In this document: piece after piece, positions 41,576-53,200 of the stretch
Position numbering within the stretch: the stretch's first letter is position 1
Layout of the letters: every line of letters begins with the position of its first letter
Source: Margaritispora aquatica
Taxonomy: Eukaryota > Ascomycota > Leotiomycetes > Helotiales > Discinellaceae
DNA: 64,000 nt
Assembly: GCA_007644065.1 (NCBI GenBank)
Contig: VJWN01000012.1
Span: 609,758 to 673,757 of the forward strand
Direction: 5' to 3'
The notes under the pieces: generated by a model
Databases searched by the model: none
What the model saw: only the letters and a program-made list of their open reading frames with translations
What the model was told of the DNA's origin: nothing
Made by a program: the position numbers and the translations under genes

Positions 41576-42801
41576 CTAGTAGAAACTCATCGGACACCCC
41601 TTATCAACGCTTTCACTTTTTGTCTTCTCGGTAACCAGCTCCTTTGTCAACTTCATCAGTTGTTCCATCAAGGCATCTATCAGTCAAATTAGCATACCGA
41701 AACCAGAAAAAACCCAACTGAACTCATAACTCACCATCCTGATACATCTCGGTCCCCTTCTCCGGGATTGCAGGTGGACAGACATACTGCCCACTACTCT
41801 CCGTCTTCGTAGCGGCAAACAACGCCGACGTGGCCCCCATAAACTGATCCTTCTTAAACGGCTCCATAACCGTCGACATCGCATATCCACCGATGGGGAA
41901 AGCCTCATGGATATCTTTCTTACTCGCCTTCGTCGACACGAAACCCGGATGAATGCTGTTCACCAAAATCTTTGGCTGCTTGCTCGTCAGATTCTTAGCC
42001 AAGTACCGCGCATACAGCATCTGCGCGAGCTTGGAGCGGCCATATTGGCCATTGGGTCCTAGATCGCGGTTTAGTTCCTCGAGGGAGGCGAATTTGGTGT
42101 CTGATGGCGTGCCTTGGTGCGCGTTGGATCCGAAGCACACAATGCGGACTGTATTGCCATTCTCGGCTGTCTTCTTGAGGACGGGGAGGAGGTGCGAGGT
42201 CAGGACTACGTGTCCCATGTGGTTTACGGCCATGTGCTGGTCGACGTTGTAGTCTGTGAGTTGGTAGGTCATAATTCCACGGGCGGCGCAGTTGATCAGG
42301 ATGTCGATGCGGTCCGTTTGCGAGGCGATTTTCGCGGCGGTGCGGGTGACGGCTGGCCAGTCCGAGAGGTCGATTTGTAGCCAGGTCAGCTTTGAGGCTG
42401 CTTCAGGGCTGATTTCCTTCTTGACTGTCTTAAGAGAGTTAGTGAAAAGATGCGAGGGAGACTGAGGTTAGGAGCATACCTCGCGAGCTGCGTTGATTAC
42501 ATCCTCTGACATCGAAAGCACAAAAACTTTCGAGATGTTCTTGGAAAGCAGTGTGTAAACGCAGCCGAATCCAATGCCTTCTGAGCCACCAGTGACTACG
42601 GCAACCTTGTTGCTTTGGTCTGGGACATTATCAATATCAAATTGATGCTCGGGTGCTGCGAGCGTATGGCTGTTGGAAGCGTCAGTCTGAAGGGCCCAGT
42701 TGGATAGGAAGTGAGAAGTATGGAACACACCTAGCACCGCCAAAGTTCTCGGCGATCGTGTTCTTGACTGTGTCTTTCACTGTGTCAATTACGGCTGCCA
42801 T
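41576..42801 (-). CDS. Short-chain dehydrogenase/reductase (SDR)
   Basis: A protein of 351 aa from exons 42731-42801, 42480-42669, 41735-42428 and 41576-41676. The NAD(P)-binding motif TGGSEGIG starts the Rossmann fold; NCAARG replaces the usual NNAG; the catalytic serine is in FGSNAHQG and the catalytic pair in YGRSK (Y-x3-K), followed by HPGFVST. This resembles the retinol-dehydrogenase/WW-oxidoreductase branch, but the fungal substrate is unknown. The last exon (DALMEQLMKL to the stop) is reached through a 58-nt intron and adds the amphipathic tail common in the family. I start at 42801 (MAAVIDTV). An in-frame ATG at 42957 would prepend 52 basic, Ser-rich, acid-poor residues resembling a mitochondrial presequence. 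Confidence 0.85.
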
Positions 42802-43330
42802 TTCGGGGGCTGTAGATGAAGTTTTGGTAGAGTAAGAGTATGAATGAACCGGTGGCGAGAAGTGTGCTTTGGATGAGATTATGAGTTTAAGAGATGACGA
42901 TGAGCAAGTAATTTTCCTTGGAGCCCTGGTGATACAACGAAGAGAAAACATGAACACGATGAAATGATTTGATACAAAGACAGACGTTCAAAACAATGTC
43001 AATTTATGTATTCTGTTGTATATCATGTGTCTGGACCTGGACCCCTCTCGCTTAAGGCACGTTAGTGTGGCCGTCATCAATCCAAGGAGTCCGAAGCGAT
43101 GATGTAACTTTTGAATGTCCCAATCAAGGCGGCGGATTGCAAATTGAGGACCGAGTCAAATAGCAAAGACGATCTGTTTTGTCTAGTCGCCCCGCGAGGT
43201 CCGAGTGAGATCTTGCATCACTTGTTGACCTGGAAAAGTTGGAACCTGGAAGCATCATTGAATCAGTGCAATCATGTGACCATTCACTATTGACTACCTA
43301 GGTACCTATTAACCAGCATTCCCAATTTTT
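42802..43330. other. Intergenic region / SDR 5' region
   Basis: About 530 bp upstream of the SDR gene and downstream of RRP12. The first 156 bp are open in the SDR frame (the possible presequence noted with that gene). No other gene is visible. Confidence 0.45.
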
Positions 43331-46300
43331 CTACCTCCGCCCTCTGCCCCTAGGAGATTTCATCACCCTACCACCGCCCCTACCACCACCTCTACCACCC
43401 CCTCTGCTACCTCCCTCACCGTGACGCTTCTCCTCGCCAAGTCCTTTCCGCCCACTTGATATACCACCCCTCCCATTGCTGTTGCCTCCCCTCTGACCAC
43501 CACGACCTCGGCTACCCCTGAAATTTTCTTTCGAGCCACTGTTGATCTGTTTCTTCACAGCTTGCAGCTCATCTTCATCGACATCCATCTCATCATCCTC
43601 GTCCTTATCTCGCTTATTTGTGAACTTTAGCCTGCCACCTCTGCCTCTCTGCACCGCATCTCTACCCTTGATGGCATTCACATATGCTCCCACGCCTCCC
43701 TCATCACCATTGTTCGCCGCAGGGGTATCAAGAATCATAACATCGTCGTTGTCGCTATCGTCACCCAGCAAAAGTTTGCCATCGAGATCAACTTTGGCTT
43801 TCGTCCTAGTGATTGTCCTCTGTTTCAAAGGTTTCGTCGAAGAGATGTTGGCAAGTGCTTTTCGATCCAGCAGATCCAACGGCTCATCCTCATCCTCAAC
43901 AATGTACGTCTTCTCATGCTTCTTCTGTGATTTTTTGCTCTTGCCCAAAAGCTCGTCATCAGAAACATCGGAATTTTCAGACTCTTCATCGCTACCGTGC
44001 AATGCCTCGTCGTATTCACTCTCGAATCGAGTCTTGCGCTTTCCACTTTCCTCATCGCCATCCACTTCGGCACCTGCGGCTTTGGCAGCGTCCTTATGCC
44101 TCTTGTTCCGCTCCTTTGTTTTGCGGATGTTGGTAATGAGCTTCCGATCCTCCTCGGGACAGTTGTTGTTAATAATGTCAGCACCGAACCTCCTGATCAT
44201 TCTCTCCAAAATATGCTTCACCTTCGCCTTGAAACCTGCCTTGTGCTCGTGACTCCAGACCATTAAATTTGGTATCAGTGTCTTGAGTCGCTCGATCATC
44301 AGATCTTTGGGCAGACTAATTACACAGACTTTGACAAATCCAAGGACACTCTGCACAATCTCACGGTTGTTCGATGTCAAGAAGAGATCCATTGTTTCGA
44401 CCAACTCCTTGACAACCGAGATTTGAAGAGTATCCCGGAATTGGAACAAAAGTCTCGTCAGAGCTGTAATGCATGCGGATTGCATATGCGGCGAATTTCC
44501 TGCCAAACCGGCGCCAACCATTGTGAAGTACTCCTCAAGGCTAGCCTCAACAGATGGCGTGTCGTCTGCCATATGCGCAACCTTCTTGTTCTCAATGACG
44601 GCGCCTTTTGATTCAACAATCTTTTCACCCATGAGCACCAGAAGATCAAATGCCGAAGTTCGAGCTCGCTCGTTAACTTCTTTGCATGAAATCACAACCT
44701 CGGCTAGAATACTTGGAATGAAGTCTAGAGAATCAACCGGAAGAGACGGAATAAGAGTGGTAATGGCAGCAAGTCGATCACGCTTAGCTGGCGCAGAAAC
44801 CTTCTCAGCACTGTTCAAGATCAATTGCTGAAGCTCTGCACTCCGTTCCTGTAGTGCCTGCTTCCCAAGTGGAGATCCTGCTAGACGAGGAATGAGTTTA
44901 TAGGCTTTCTTTTGCAATTGGGGATCATCATTCCTGTTGATTATGATGGCAGCCATATTGAACAAGATGCTGAAGCTTTCTCTGGGCAGATATATTGAAA
45001 GAGTGATGACTAAGTCCATTAGAGTGTGGGTGGTGGGTGGCATTCTCTCTGCTGGTTTGAGCTGCTTTTGCTTCTGCTTTTCCTCAAGTGTTGCTGACTC
45101 CGGTTTTGTAAGTTCACTTTCCAGCATGGTAGTGACACGCTCGAAAGTCTCCATGATCTCTTTTGCTGGTGCTATGCTTAAGAATGCATTGATACAGTTC
45201 AGAATATAACCTCTAGATTGTGGCAGAGTCGCGCTATACACATTGAAAAGGGCAGCAAGCATGTTGCTCGCAAAACTTGCCAAGTGATCCAAGTATGTTT
45301 GGGCGGTCGCTTTTGAGATACGGCCTTGCAGATACAAATCATCATCTCCTTCAAGTTCCGTGATAGCTTTGTTTGACTCAATCAGTGTCTGAAGAGCTTT
45401 ACAAACATCGGAACGTAAATCGATCTGTGTGTAGAGCAGATTCGCAAGCAGTTCCGCGAGGTTTTGATCGAAAGACTCCTTTAGGTCTAGAGGCGCATCA
45501 CAATATCCTGGGAAAATCGTCCAAATTTGCTTGACGATTGTCTCAAAAATCTTAGTTTCCATGGACTTCTCCCCATCACCGTTGTCGATGACCCGCTGAA
45601 ACATGATGTTGCTTAGAGGTATGAACTCGGTCTTGAAATGTGTTAGATTGGTGTTGCTGACATAGTCACGGAGAACAGGAAGCATCCAAGCCCGTCCGGT
45701 CTCCCCTTTTTGCGGTGCAATCAAGTTCAAAGGAAGAATTCTCAGAACTTTGTCTGGTCCCATGGCTCGTATGGCTTTTCCAATGATTTCGTCTGCATCC
45801 TTCTTCCCAGCAAAGGACTCACTGCCTCGGAGCTCGCCAATTGTCTTGACAACTTCATTCATTATTGGATCTGCTTGCCACCTTAAGCCTTCGAACATAG
45901 CACCCATCACGTTGAATGATTCCATCCATGCGGCCTGGTATTTAGGGCTCAGTAAATCTAGAGCTGACTTTGCTAGCTTGCCAAAAATCTTCTCATCATA
46001 AACTGATGGCTCCAGTAGAACACTTTCCGGAATGCAATTAGCCATGAAAGAGATCAAGCACTCGGAAGCTGAGACGCGAACATTGAGTGCTGAAGAAGCC
46101 ATGTAAGAAGAAATGAGAGTGAATAACTCTGGCAGTTTTTGGAAGGTCTCTTCAGGCTCAAGCTGTGCCGAAACATCATAGCCTCTGGACAGGACCGCAA
46201 GCCATGGTGGGAGTAAGTCGGAGTCGTTCCGGGAGGGTCGCAACTCTGAGATAACTTCCAAAAGTCGTGGAAGTTTAGAGGTCGCAGAGTCACCCGCCAT

Positions 46301-47184
46301 GCCCTCGAAGATAATTTCAAAAACCTCGAATGCTACCTTCGTCATATAATCGTTGCTGGCCTTGGCGATATTGAGAAGAATTTCACAAAGATCCTCGATT
46401 TTCTTGCTTGGCCATCCACCCGTAGCTGATGCGACTGTCTTAACCAATTGGAGCGCATGTATCAGTCCCGGCTCGTCGTCAGAGCCTTCACTCTTTTTCT
46501 GTTGCTTCTTGGTCTGGTTTGACTTTGCGGCAAGATCACTTAAACTCTTCAAGGCAGTTTCTGCACACATGTCCGCTGCAGGGTGGTCCAGGGACACACT
46601 TGGAGGAGGATTCTTCAGGACCTTTGAAATTGCTTCCTGAGCTCGCTTCCGGATCTTAGGTCTTCGGTCGACAGCTAGGTTCAAGAGACCATACATGGCG
46701 CGACGAGGGCCAATTTGTGTTTGCGACAACTCCCATGCTGCCGAATTTTGGGCAATTAAAAGCGTTTCGAGACATCCTAAGCAAGGTCGGAGTAGAGGCG
46801 CATCTGCTTCTGGTAGTAATAACGCCGGGGCGAGGTTCGTTACGATTTGTTCGAATTTTGAGATTAACAGAGGCTGCGGGGTATATGGGCCAACAACATC
46901 GAGAAGATATACAACCGAAGTTGCCAAATCCTTGTTCACGCCGGCGCTCGAGATTGCTTTTGGTAGGAGGGCTAAGATTGCAGCGAAATATCCAGTTGGA
47001 GTGGCCTCGGTGTGGTGGTCCTTGAGAGTATCCTCGACTGCAGATAGAACAAGTTGAACCTAGAGTACTTTGTTAGCAGGATGTAATCTAGAATTGGACG
47101 AAGGAAAGCAAGAAATTAAATTACTTGACGTTGATTTTGTAGCTTGGGCGAACGAATCTTGTCGAGCTTCTCCTCGAGAGACAT
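43331..47184 (-). CDS. RRP12: RRP12, ribosome assembly and export factor
   Basis: A protein of 1,262 aa. Exon 1, 47125-47184, gives MSLEEKLDKIRSPKLQNQRQ; a 65-nt intron leads to exon 2, 43331-47059, starting VQLVLSAVEDTLKDH. This N-terminus plus a long array of HEAT-like helices (the NUC173 region) is diagnostic for Rrp12, which escorts pre-40S and pre-60S particles from the nucleolus through the nuclear pore. The last 300 residues are charged and probably disordered (acidic DDD/EDE blocks, basic KRK) and end in an RGG-rich tail (FRGSRGRGGQRGG ... GGGRGGGRGGGR), an RNA-binding and arginine-methylation type sequence. Length fits the family (about 1,200-1,300 aa). It is divergent from the ER-protein gene at 47947. 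Confidence 0.92.
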
Positions 47185-47946
47185 CTTGAGGAATTGTATG
47201 GGCTCTTTGCGCCTTTGCTTGTGAATTGCTTCGATGGCTTCAAAAAGTCGAGCTCCCACAAAAAAAATCTTGGAGCGATAGTCGATAGCGAGAGTGGATG
47301 ATCGGGTCACCGTAATGATATGCCAAGACAAGGCTGTAAAAGCGGGGCAGATATTATGGATTTCATGGCAGCCCGTCGAATTGAACGTGTTTGCATAAAA
47401 AGATGGGGCACTCTCGCTTGATGCCCAAAGGAGATTAGTCTGTTCTTTGAGATCTGCTGTAATTGGTTGGTGACGGGATCCACCGGAGTTCTGACCTGCT
47501 TCCGTCCCATTCCCCCATCCCCAAGCAACAAGAACTGGTCACTGAAGCGGAGCAAAGTTGTACCCCCCCCCCCCCCAGGGCCCATTTTGAGTTGGAAAGA
47601 CTCCTCCTCGTTCGATCGTTCGAGCACTGTAATTTGGTAGACGAGACGAGGGAGACGGCCAGACTGGTAAACCCTGAGGTTCTCCTAGTTTCTATTTGAA
47701 AGCAATCTTTCCTCTCTACCTTGCCTTACCTACATCTGTCCTTCTTCTGCCTGATTGTGAACTCGGGAAGGTTTTATTGATATTTACTTCGTTGTAACCT
47801 TTGCTCCTTCACGTACGACCTTTCCTAATCTACACCTTTAATTCATCCTTTCTGCCGTGGAATCCTTATCGCATCACCTTTTCTTCAAAGACGCGTCGAA
47901 TTCCCCCCTCCCATCTTCTCTAAATCTCACACCATAAATCGCAAGT
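47185..47946. promoter_or_regulatory. Divergent promoter region (RRP12 / ER protein) with poly-C tract
   Basis: The 762 bp between two divergent starts contain a run of 15 C at 47563-47577 and pyrimidine-rich leader sequence just before the ATG at 47947. No gene is supported inside it. Confidence 0.5.
47563..47577. repeat. Homopolymeric C15 tract
   Basis: A run of 15 consecutive C residues in the divergent promoter region. Long C/G runs are unusual here and prone to slippage, so its exact length may be an assembly approximation. Confidence 0.8.
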
Positions 47947-48838
47947 ATGCGTGTTTCTACTTTATCACTCCTGGCGCTGCCTCTCCTCGCAGCTGCGCAA
48001 GAGTCTCCTCTTGATCAAGCAAAGGCACAGGCTCAATACTGGTTCGACAAGATCGCGTCTTTCATCCCCAACCCAAGCGTTGCGCATGTTCCCGAAGCAG
48101 CAGCTGCCAAAGCCGGTGGAAAGACAGTCAGCGTCCTCACTCTGGCAACCTGGGAGGAGACTCTCCGATCCAGCGTCAAGCCATCCAGCACTACACCAGA
48201 GGAGTGGTGGATTCTCGTTACCGGAGGCAACACCACCTGCTTCGGACAATGCGAGAAGGTCGAGACAGCATACAATGAGACCGCGGCTTTGTGGGCTTTG
48301 AACCCAACTGCTCCACACATGGCATATCTCAGCTGTGAAGACCAGCCAGTTCTCTGCAACTCCTGGGGAGCTGGACCACCATCCCTCTGGTTCATGGAGA
48401 TGACTGCCCCTCCTGCACCAGTTGATGTTCGTCACCAGCGATTGAATTACACCACTACCGACGTCAAGACCTTCACTGATCTCCACGCTACCAAGGAGTG
48501 GAAGGCACTGAAGGTCCATGAGGGATACTTCCACCCATTCGATGGCCCTCTCGCCCAATATGGTCTTGCTGTGCCTCTTGGATACATCTTCTGGTTCTTC
48601 AACGTTGTTCCTAGCTGGCTCTTCATGATCAGTATCAGTTTCTTCAGCAGAAACATGATGTAAGTTGTGTGTCCACGCAGAGTTTTCTAGATGCTAATAC
48701 GCTATACAGGGGCAAGAGGGCTATGGGACCACAAGGAGGAAGACCCGCTGGTGCACCTGGTCCAAGGGTAAGAGTTTGAGGAGCTCCTCCATGAAATGGC
48801 GTTTCTTACTAAAGCTAACACTTTTCAAGTAGAATTGA
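47947..48838 (+). CDS. ER/secretory single-pass membrane protein, thioredoxin-like lumenal domain
   Basis: A protein of 258 aa from exons 47947-48659, 48710-48767 and 48833-48838. The N-terminus (MRVSTLSLLALPLLAAAQE) is a clear signal peptide. The lumenal part resembles a thioredoxin-like fold: EEWWILVTGGNTTCFGQC, then HMAYLSCEDQPVLCNSWG and PSLWFME. The would-be active site is C-x3-C (CFGQC), not C-x2-C, so redox activity is doubtful. Several N-glycosylation sequons (NTT, NET, NYT) support a lumenal orientation. A C-terminal membrane segment lies around LAVPLGYIFWFFNVVPSWLFM, followed by a short basic, Gly/Pro-rich cytosolic tail (MGPQGGRPAGAPGPRN). The last exon holds only AAT TGA, reached by an intron with branch GCTAAC; unspliced, the tail would end RVRV instead. 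The molecular function is not known to me. Confidence 0.78.
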
Positions 48839-49088
48839 GTTTTGAAAAAGAACGACAATTGTACCAAGGAGCGTTGGAGCGCCGCATTGGGGAGGGCAAG
48901 GCATATGTGAATTTTGGACCCATGGTAATTGAAAAGGAAAAGGACAGGCGGATCGAATGGGACTGGTCATGATGGGCTCATGGCGCGATGTCCATTTACA
49001 TAGTGAACAATCATAATATCAACGGGTATAAAACTCCAAAACGCCTTTCCACACTGCACTGGCCTGCCTGCCTGGCTTTCCAGTTGAT

Positions 49089-49751
49089 TCACTTCCCACA
49101 TGAAGCTTCTAGACCTTCCAAGTCCTTCAGCACCTGCTCTCGAAGCTGTGCATTTGCAAATCGTCCGTATCGAAGATCACTAAGTCCACTGACCGTGTTC
49201 CGCATCTCCTCAAGCAGGGCATCAGACTCAGCATCTAGCCTTCTGACTTCATCCTCCATATCCTCAGCTGCTCTCTTCAATTCAGGCAGTATACTCCGTA
49301 GTGTGTGTGGGTTCGCGGTGGGTAGATTCGAGGTCGAACCCATTAACTGCGAAATAAACGTCAGCACAATTGAACCACTCCTCTGACCTGCTCCAACCCA
49401 ACCCCAAAAACACCACGGTAGCCCTATCTCATGAAAGAAACCCAAACAACGTACCCGTCTCTCCAACTCGACCTCCTCATTCCTCCCCTCCGCATCCATG
49501 GCCCTCCTAGCCCTCACCACCGCGCGCCTCTGCTCCCTGCCCCTCTCCGTCTCGGCCTCGATGCTCTTCGCGACCGCATCCACGACGTGTGCGCGCTGCC
49601 GCTGCAGGTCGCGATACAGCGATTTGATCTGTGGCGAGGACCGCTGCGCTTTGGGGAAGAGTGCCGTGAATGCTGCGAGGGACATGATTGCGGGGAGTGG
49701 TGCGGGGGGCAGGAGGAAGGTTGTGAGAATGGTGGATTCGGTTGGTGGCAT
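49089..49751 (-). CDS. Cnl2/NKP2-family inner kinetochore protein
   Basis: A protein of 184 aa from exons 49455-49751 and 49089-49346, intron 108 nt (GTACGT ... CAG). The N-terminus ESTILTTFLLPPAPLPAIMSL followed by FTALFPKAQRSSPQIKSLYRDLQ is the signature of Cnl2/NKP2 proteins. These belong to the constitutive centromere network, where yeast Nkp1-Nkp2 bind the COMA complex (Okp1/CENP-Q, Ame1/CENP-U, Ctf19, Mcm21). The remainder is predicted coiled coil (ERGREQRRAVVRARRAMDA; LKRAAEDMEDEVRRLDAESD). A CENP-Q gene lies 9 kb downstream, so two COMA-linked subunits share this window. The gene is divergent from the eaf3 locus. Confidence 0.88.
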   Translation of the reverse strand: MPPTESTILTTFLLPPAPLPAIMSLAAFTALFPKAQRSSPQIKSLYRDLQRQRAHVVDAVAKSIEAETERGREQRRAVVRARRAMDAEGRNEEVELERRVRCLGFFHEIGLPWCFWGWVGAGQRSGSIVLTFISQLMGSTSNLPTANPHTLRSILPELKRAAEDMEDEVRRLDAESDALLEEMRNTVSGLSDLRYGRFANAQLREQVLKDLEGLEASCGK

Positions 49752-50260
49752 TTTCGTGGTTGGGAGGATCGGCTTTGTAATGGTAGACTTGAATTGACTC
49801 CTCGAAGTGTTATCTGGAGGTCTGTAGAGTGAATGCGCCTGAAGTGATTCCGCGTTCGAAGCTTCGGTTGCCCGGGGCTAAGCGTCGTAAACGTGAATTT
49901 GGAAGCTAGATATTCGCTCCTTTCAAGAGTGGTGTTTAACTATGGAAGCGAAAGAGTCAAAAGTCTTGGGTAAATTGTGGAAGAAAATGTCATTGTCGCG
50001 AGAAATCCGAGGAATTCGTGTGGTGCAGAGCAGAGAGCTGGGGCTGGAAGACGCGTTTGATTGACCAAAAAACGCGCTTGGACTTCGGCGGCGGCGACAT
50101 TTCGTCCCTTCACTTTCCATCTCGGCTCCTAAAAGTGCCCTTTCGAAGATTCCATTCTTTGATATTGACACCTGCGCACCGCAATACGCGATTATTTCAC
50201 ACGGGACTCTTCACACTCACACACACCAATTCAACCACATCGCACGTAGCTCAACTCACA
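49752..50260. promoter_or_regulatory. Divergent promoter region (Cnl2 / eaf3)
   Basis: The 509 bp between divergent starts. No gene is supported; the frame continuous with the Eaf3 start is open for 243 bp upstream but begins with unconserved residues. Confidence 0.45.
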
Positions 50261-53200
50261 ATGGCGCCCTCGAAGTCGGCTGCTGCCAGCTCGCCCTTTG
50301 GGAAGGATGAGAAGGTCCTGTGCTTTCACCACGATATGCTATATGAGGCTAAGATTTTGGACGTGAGGGCTACGGAGGACAACCAGTCGTGGCAGTATAA
50401 GATCCATTATAAGGGATGGAAGAATACGGTAGGTTTTATTATTATTTTTTAAGATGGATGCTGGGGTTGTGGTTTTTTGGCTAACTCACTCGCGCAGTAA
50501 GTGACTTTTTAGATTCATAACACCTTCGAATTCAACGACCAGCATTAATCAACAAGCACTGTTTCTCATGACTGGATGAAAGATTGTTCATTTTTGTTCA
50601 TCGTCGAAAGCTTTAAGAATCGTTTTTTCCCCACATTCTTCTCCTCTAATCGCAGCCCGCTTGATCTCTAGCTTAAGTCGACCATCTCTGACCGTGTGCA
50701 CGTAATAGTTGGGACGATTGGGTTCCTCAAGATCGAGTTAGAAAATTCACACCTGAGAATCAAGAACTTGCCAGACAATTGCACGGTCAAATGAAGGCTC
50801 TCAAGAATAACAAGACACCAGCTCCCAAGGGCAAAGGAGTTAGGGCCAATGGCTCTGATTTTAGCTCGGCAAGAGGCAGCGAAGAACCAGGACGAAATGC
50901 ATCCGCATCAGCCGCAGCAGCAAGTGGACGACGAAGACAGGCGAGAGATTATGAAACAGAACTTGTAAGTGTTTTCCTCTTCTTTTTTGTTGTCTTTCAT
51001 CCCTTTGTGTGGTTGTGTTTGGTGTTTTCCCCCTTCATCGGAATGCCTTTAGGGCAAGTGTGTTTTTGGCCTGGTTTGGTCCAAAATTGGTAGCTCCTGA
51101 CTGGAAATGGAAAGAACCGTTCGCTTCTTCACTTCCTCCGCACATTGACTTCAACACTTCCAATATCCTTATAGCTATAAACATCAAACTGGAATCTGGA
51201 CTCTGGATCTCGGAATAGTTTCACTGCTTCATATTGATTTGATGTTTACCGATACCTTTCGGGCTACAGTGGAAGACCTGCAAGGATCTTCTCTCATCTC
51301 AGGTTCTCCGCTGTAAAACATCCAGGAGTTGTCCCAAATCCGACAACTGTGGTCTAACTATTCGATGAGTGTAATTCCTCATCCAAGCTGTCTTGGATTA
51401 TCTCCGATGGTCTGAGCATATCGATATCCTTTGTTTCAGGTTAGGAGGTGGAAGCTTCGAACCTAAGCAAAGAACAATGTCTCACATACCAGAGTTGAAC
51501 AGCTCGTTCAACGAAAGCGACCTGGATTCCGACTTCTCCGATACAACTATATTTGTTGATTACACAGTGGAAGGACGACCAGCTGTAAGTCTTCATTTCG
51601 TTATCACGCTCTGTTTGCTAACACCATGGCAGTCACGCTGGCAACGGCCAGACGGTGTTGTCATCGAATTGCCGGGAAGCAAGAACATAATTTCAGTTCC
51701 CCTAACTTCGAGTACAACACAGCATCCGGAGTCGACTAAACGAGGAGTAAGTTAGCTTCGGCTGTTCCTAGCGCACGAACTCACGTCTATCAGTCATTAG
51801 TGCCTGCTACTGAGCCTCGCCAAATTTCCACGTCTAAGAACTCCATCGCAAATCAAAGCAAACAAACGCTCCCCATGCAAACTCTGGCAAGCCCTTCAAC
51901 TACTGCCACACAAGGCATTTTGCATAATCATTCCATAGCATCTGCTTCAGGTGATGTGGCATTTTCAGATCCCTTCCGAATGTCACGTTCGTCAAACAGA
52001 CGCCGTAGCACCAATATCTCCAAAAACAAAGAATCTGTAAGTTTACACAATTGGCATATCTTTTCCACTTGCGCTGCTAACCCAAGTATTAGGAAGAGGT
52101 TGTAATTGCCGAGAATCCTACGGAATCATCTCGTGCAAGGAAGACTCGGATATCAAATTTGGGCTCTACGCTGCCAACACCTGTTTCCTTACAAAGCGAT
52201 TCAGATTCAGCCATGGGTGATGCTCCCGAACAAAGCCCATCTATGGTGGTCAAAATGCAATTCCCTTTTCAGAAGAGGAAATTTAGTAGGCGTGACGCAG
52301 ATTCAGCCGATCATGGAGAGGAGTCAAAAAGGCCCCGAAGGTCCGAACGCGAATCACTTTCAATTATTGATCACAGCAAAAGTTTTGTTAAGCCTAGAGG
52401 TTCTAGAGAGCCTCGAGCTGCTGCTCTACTAGCTGCGAAAGCCATTGATAATCAAGCCCGCATCGGTTCTCCATCAGAAGCAGTAGAATACAGCTTCATG
52501 GCTGAAAGCCCTGGAGTTGTGTCTGAACCTTCTACTATAGTCAGATCTTCAATTCGAAACAAGCGAGCGAGTATGGCCAAGTCCATGACTCAGGAGAACG
52601 ATGAATTGGCTGTGACTGAATCTGCGCTTGAATCTGCAACAAATACCACGAGAACCAGTGGTCGCAAGCGAAATCGTCCACATATATTTGGTGGTGAGGA
52701 CATTGCCGCAGATATTGGAGCATTGCTCAAGCCTAATATCGCTTCCAAGAGCCTGCGAAATCAGAAGCGTCTGAGCGTTATCTCATTGTCAGAGGAAGAT
52801 AGCAGCGAAGATATGATGAGCACATCTGTTGCTACCCGAGTTGCCACTGGCCGTCGCAAAAATCTTCGTCGCGCTCCTGTCCCTGAGCCTGAGGAGATAT
52901 CGCACGACGACTCTGGAGAGTCGGTAACTCCTGAGCCCGTTACGACTGCTTCCGTTAAGGCCAGAAAGCCTGTAACCAGGAAGACTAAGAAAATTCCTTC
53001 TCCGGGATTCACTGGTTCTAGCAAGGAAAACGTCGAAGCTACAAGCGAAAGGAGAAACGTAGGTCTTAAAGCCTCGTAAATATCTCAATATATGCTAATT
53101 ATGTACCATAGTCAAGCAATGTACAGCCTTCAATCGAGGAACCGCCACTTCCACCTAGATTTATACCACGAAGAGAGCGAAATCGTGGCAATGATGACGT

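Noticed and set aside
51009..51218. Short frame between the eaf3 donor and the inner gene
   Set aside because: It carries no motif, and its start and end match no splice signals of either gene.
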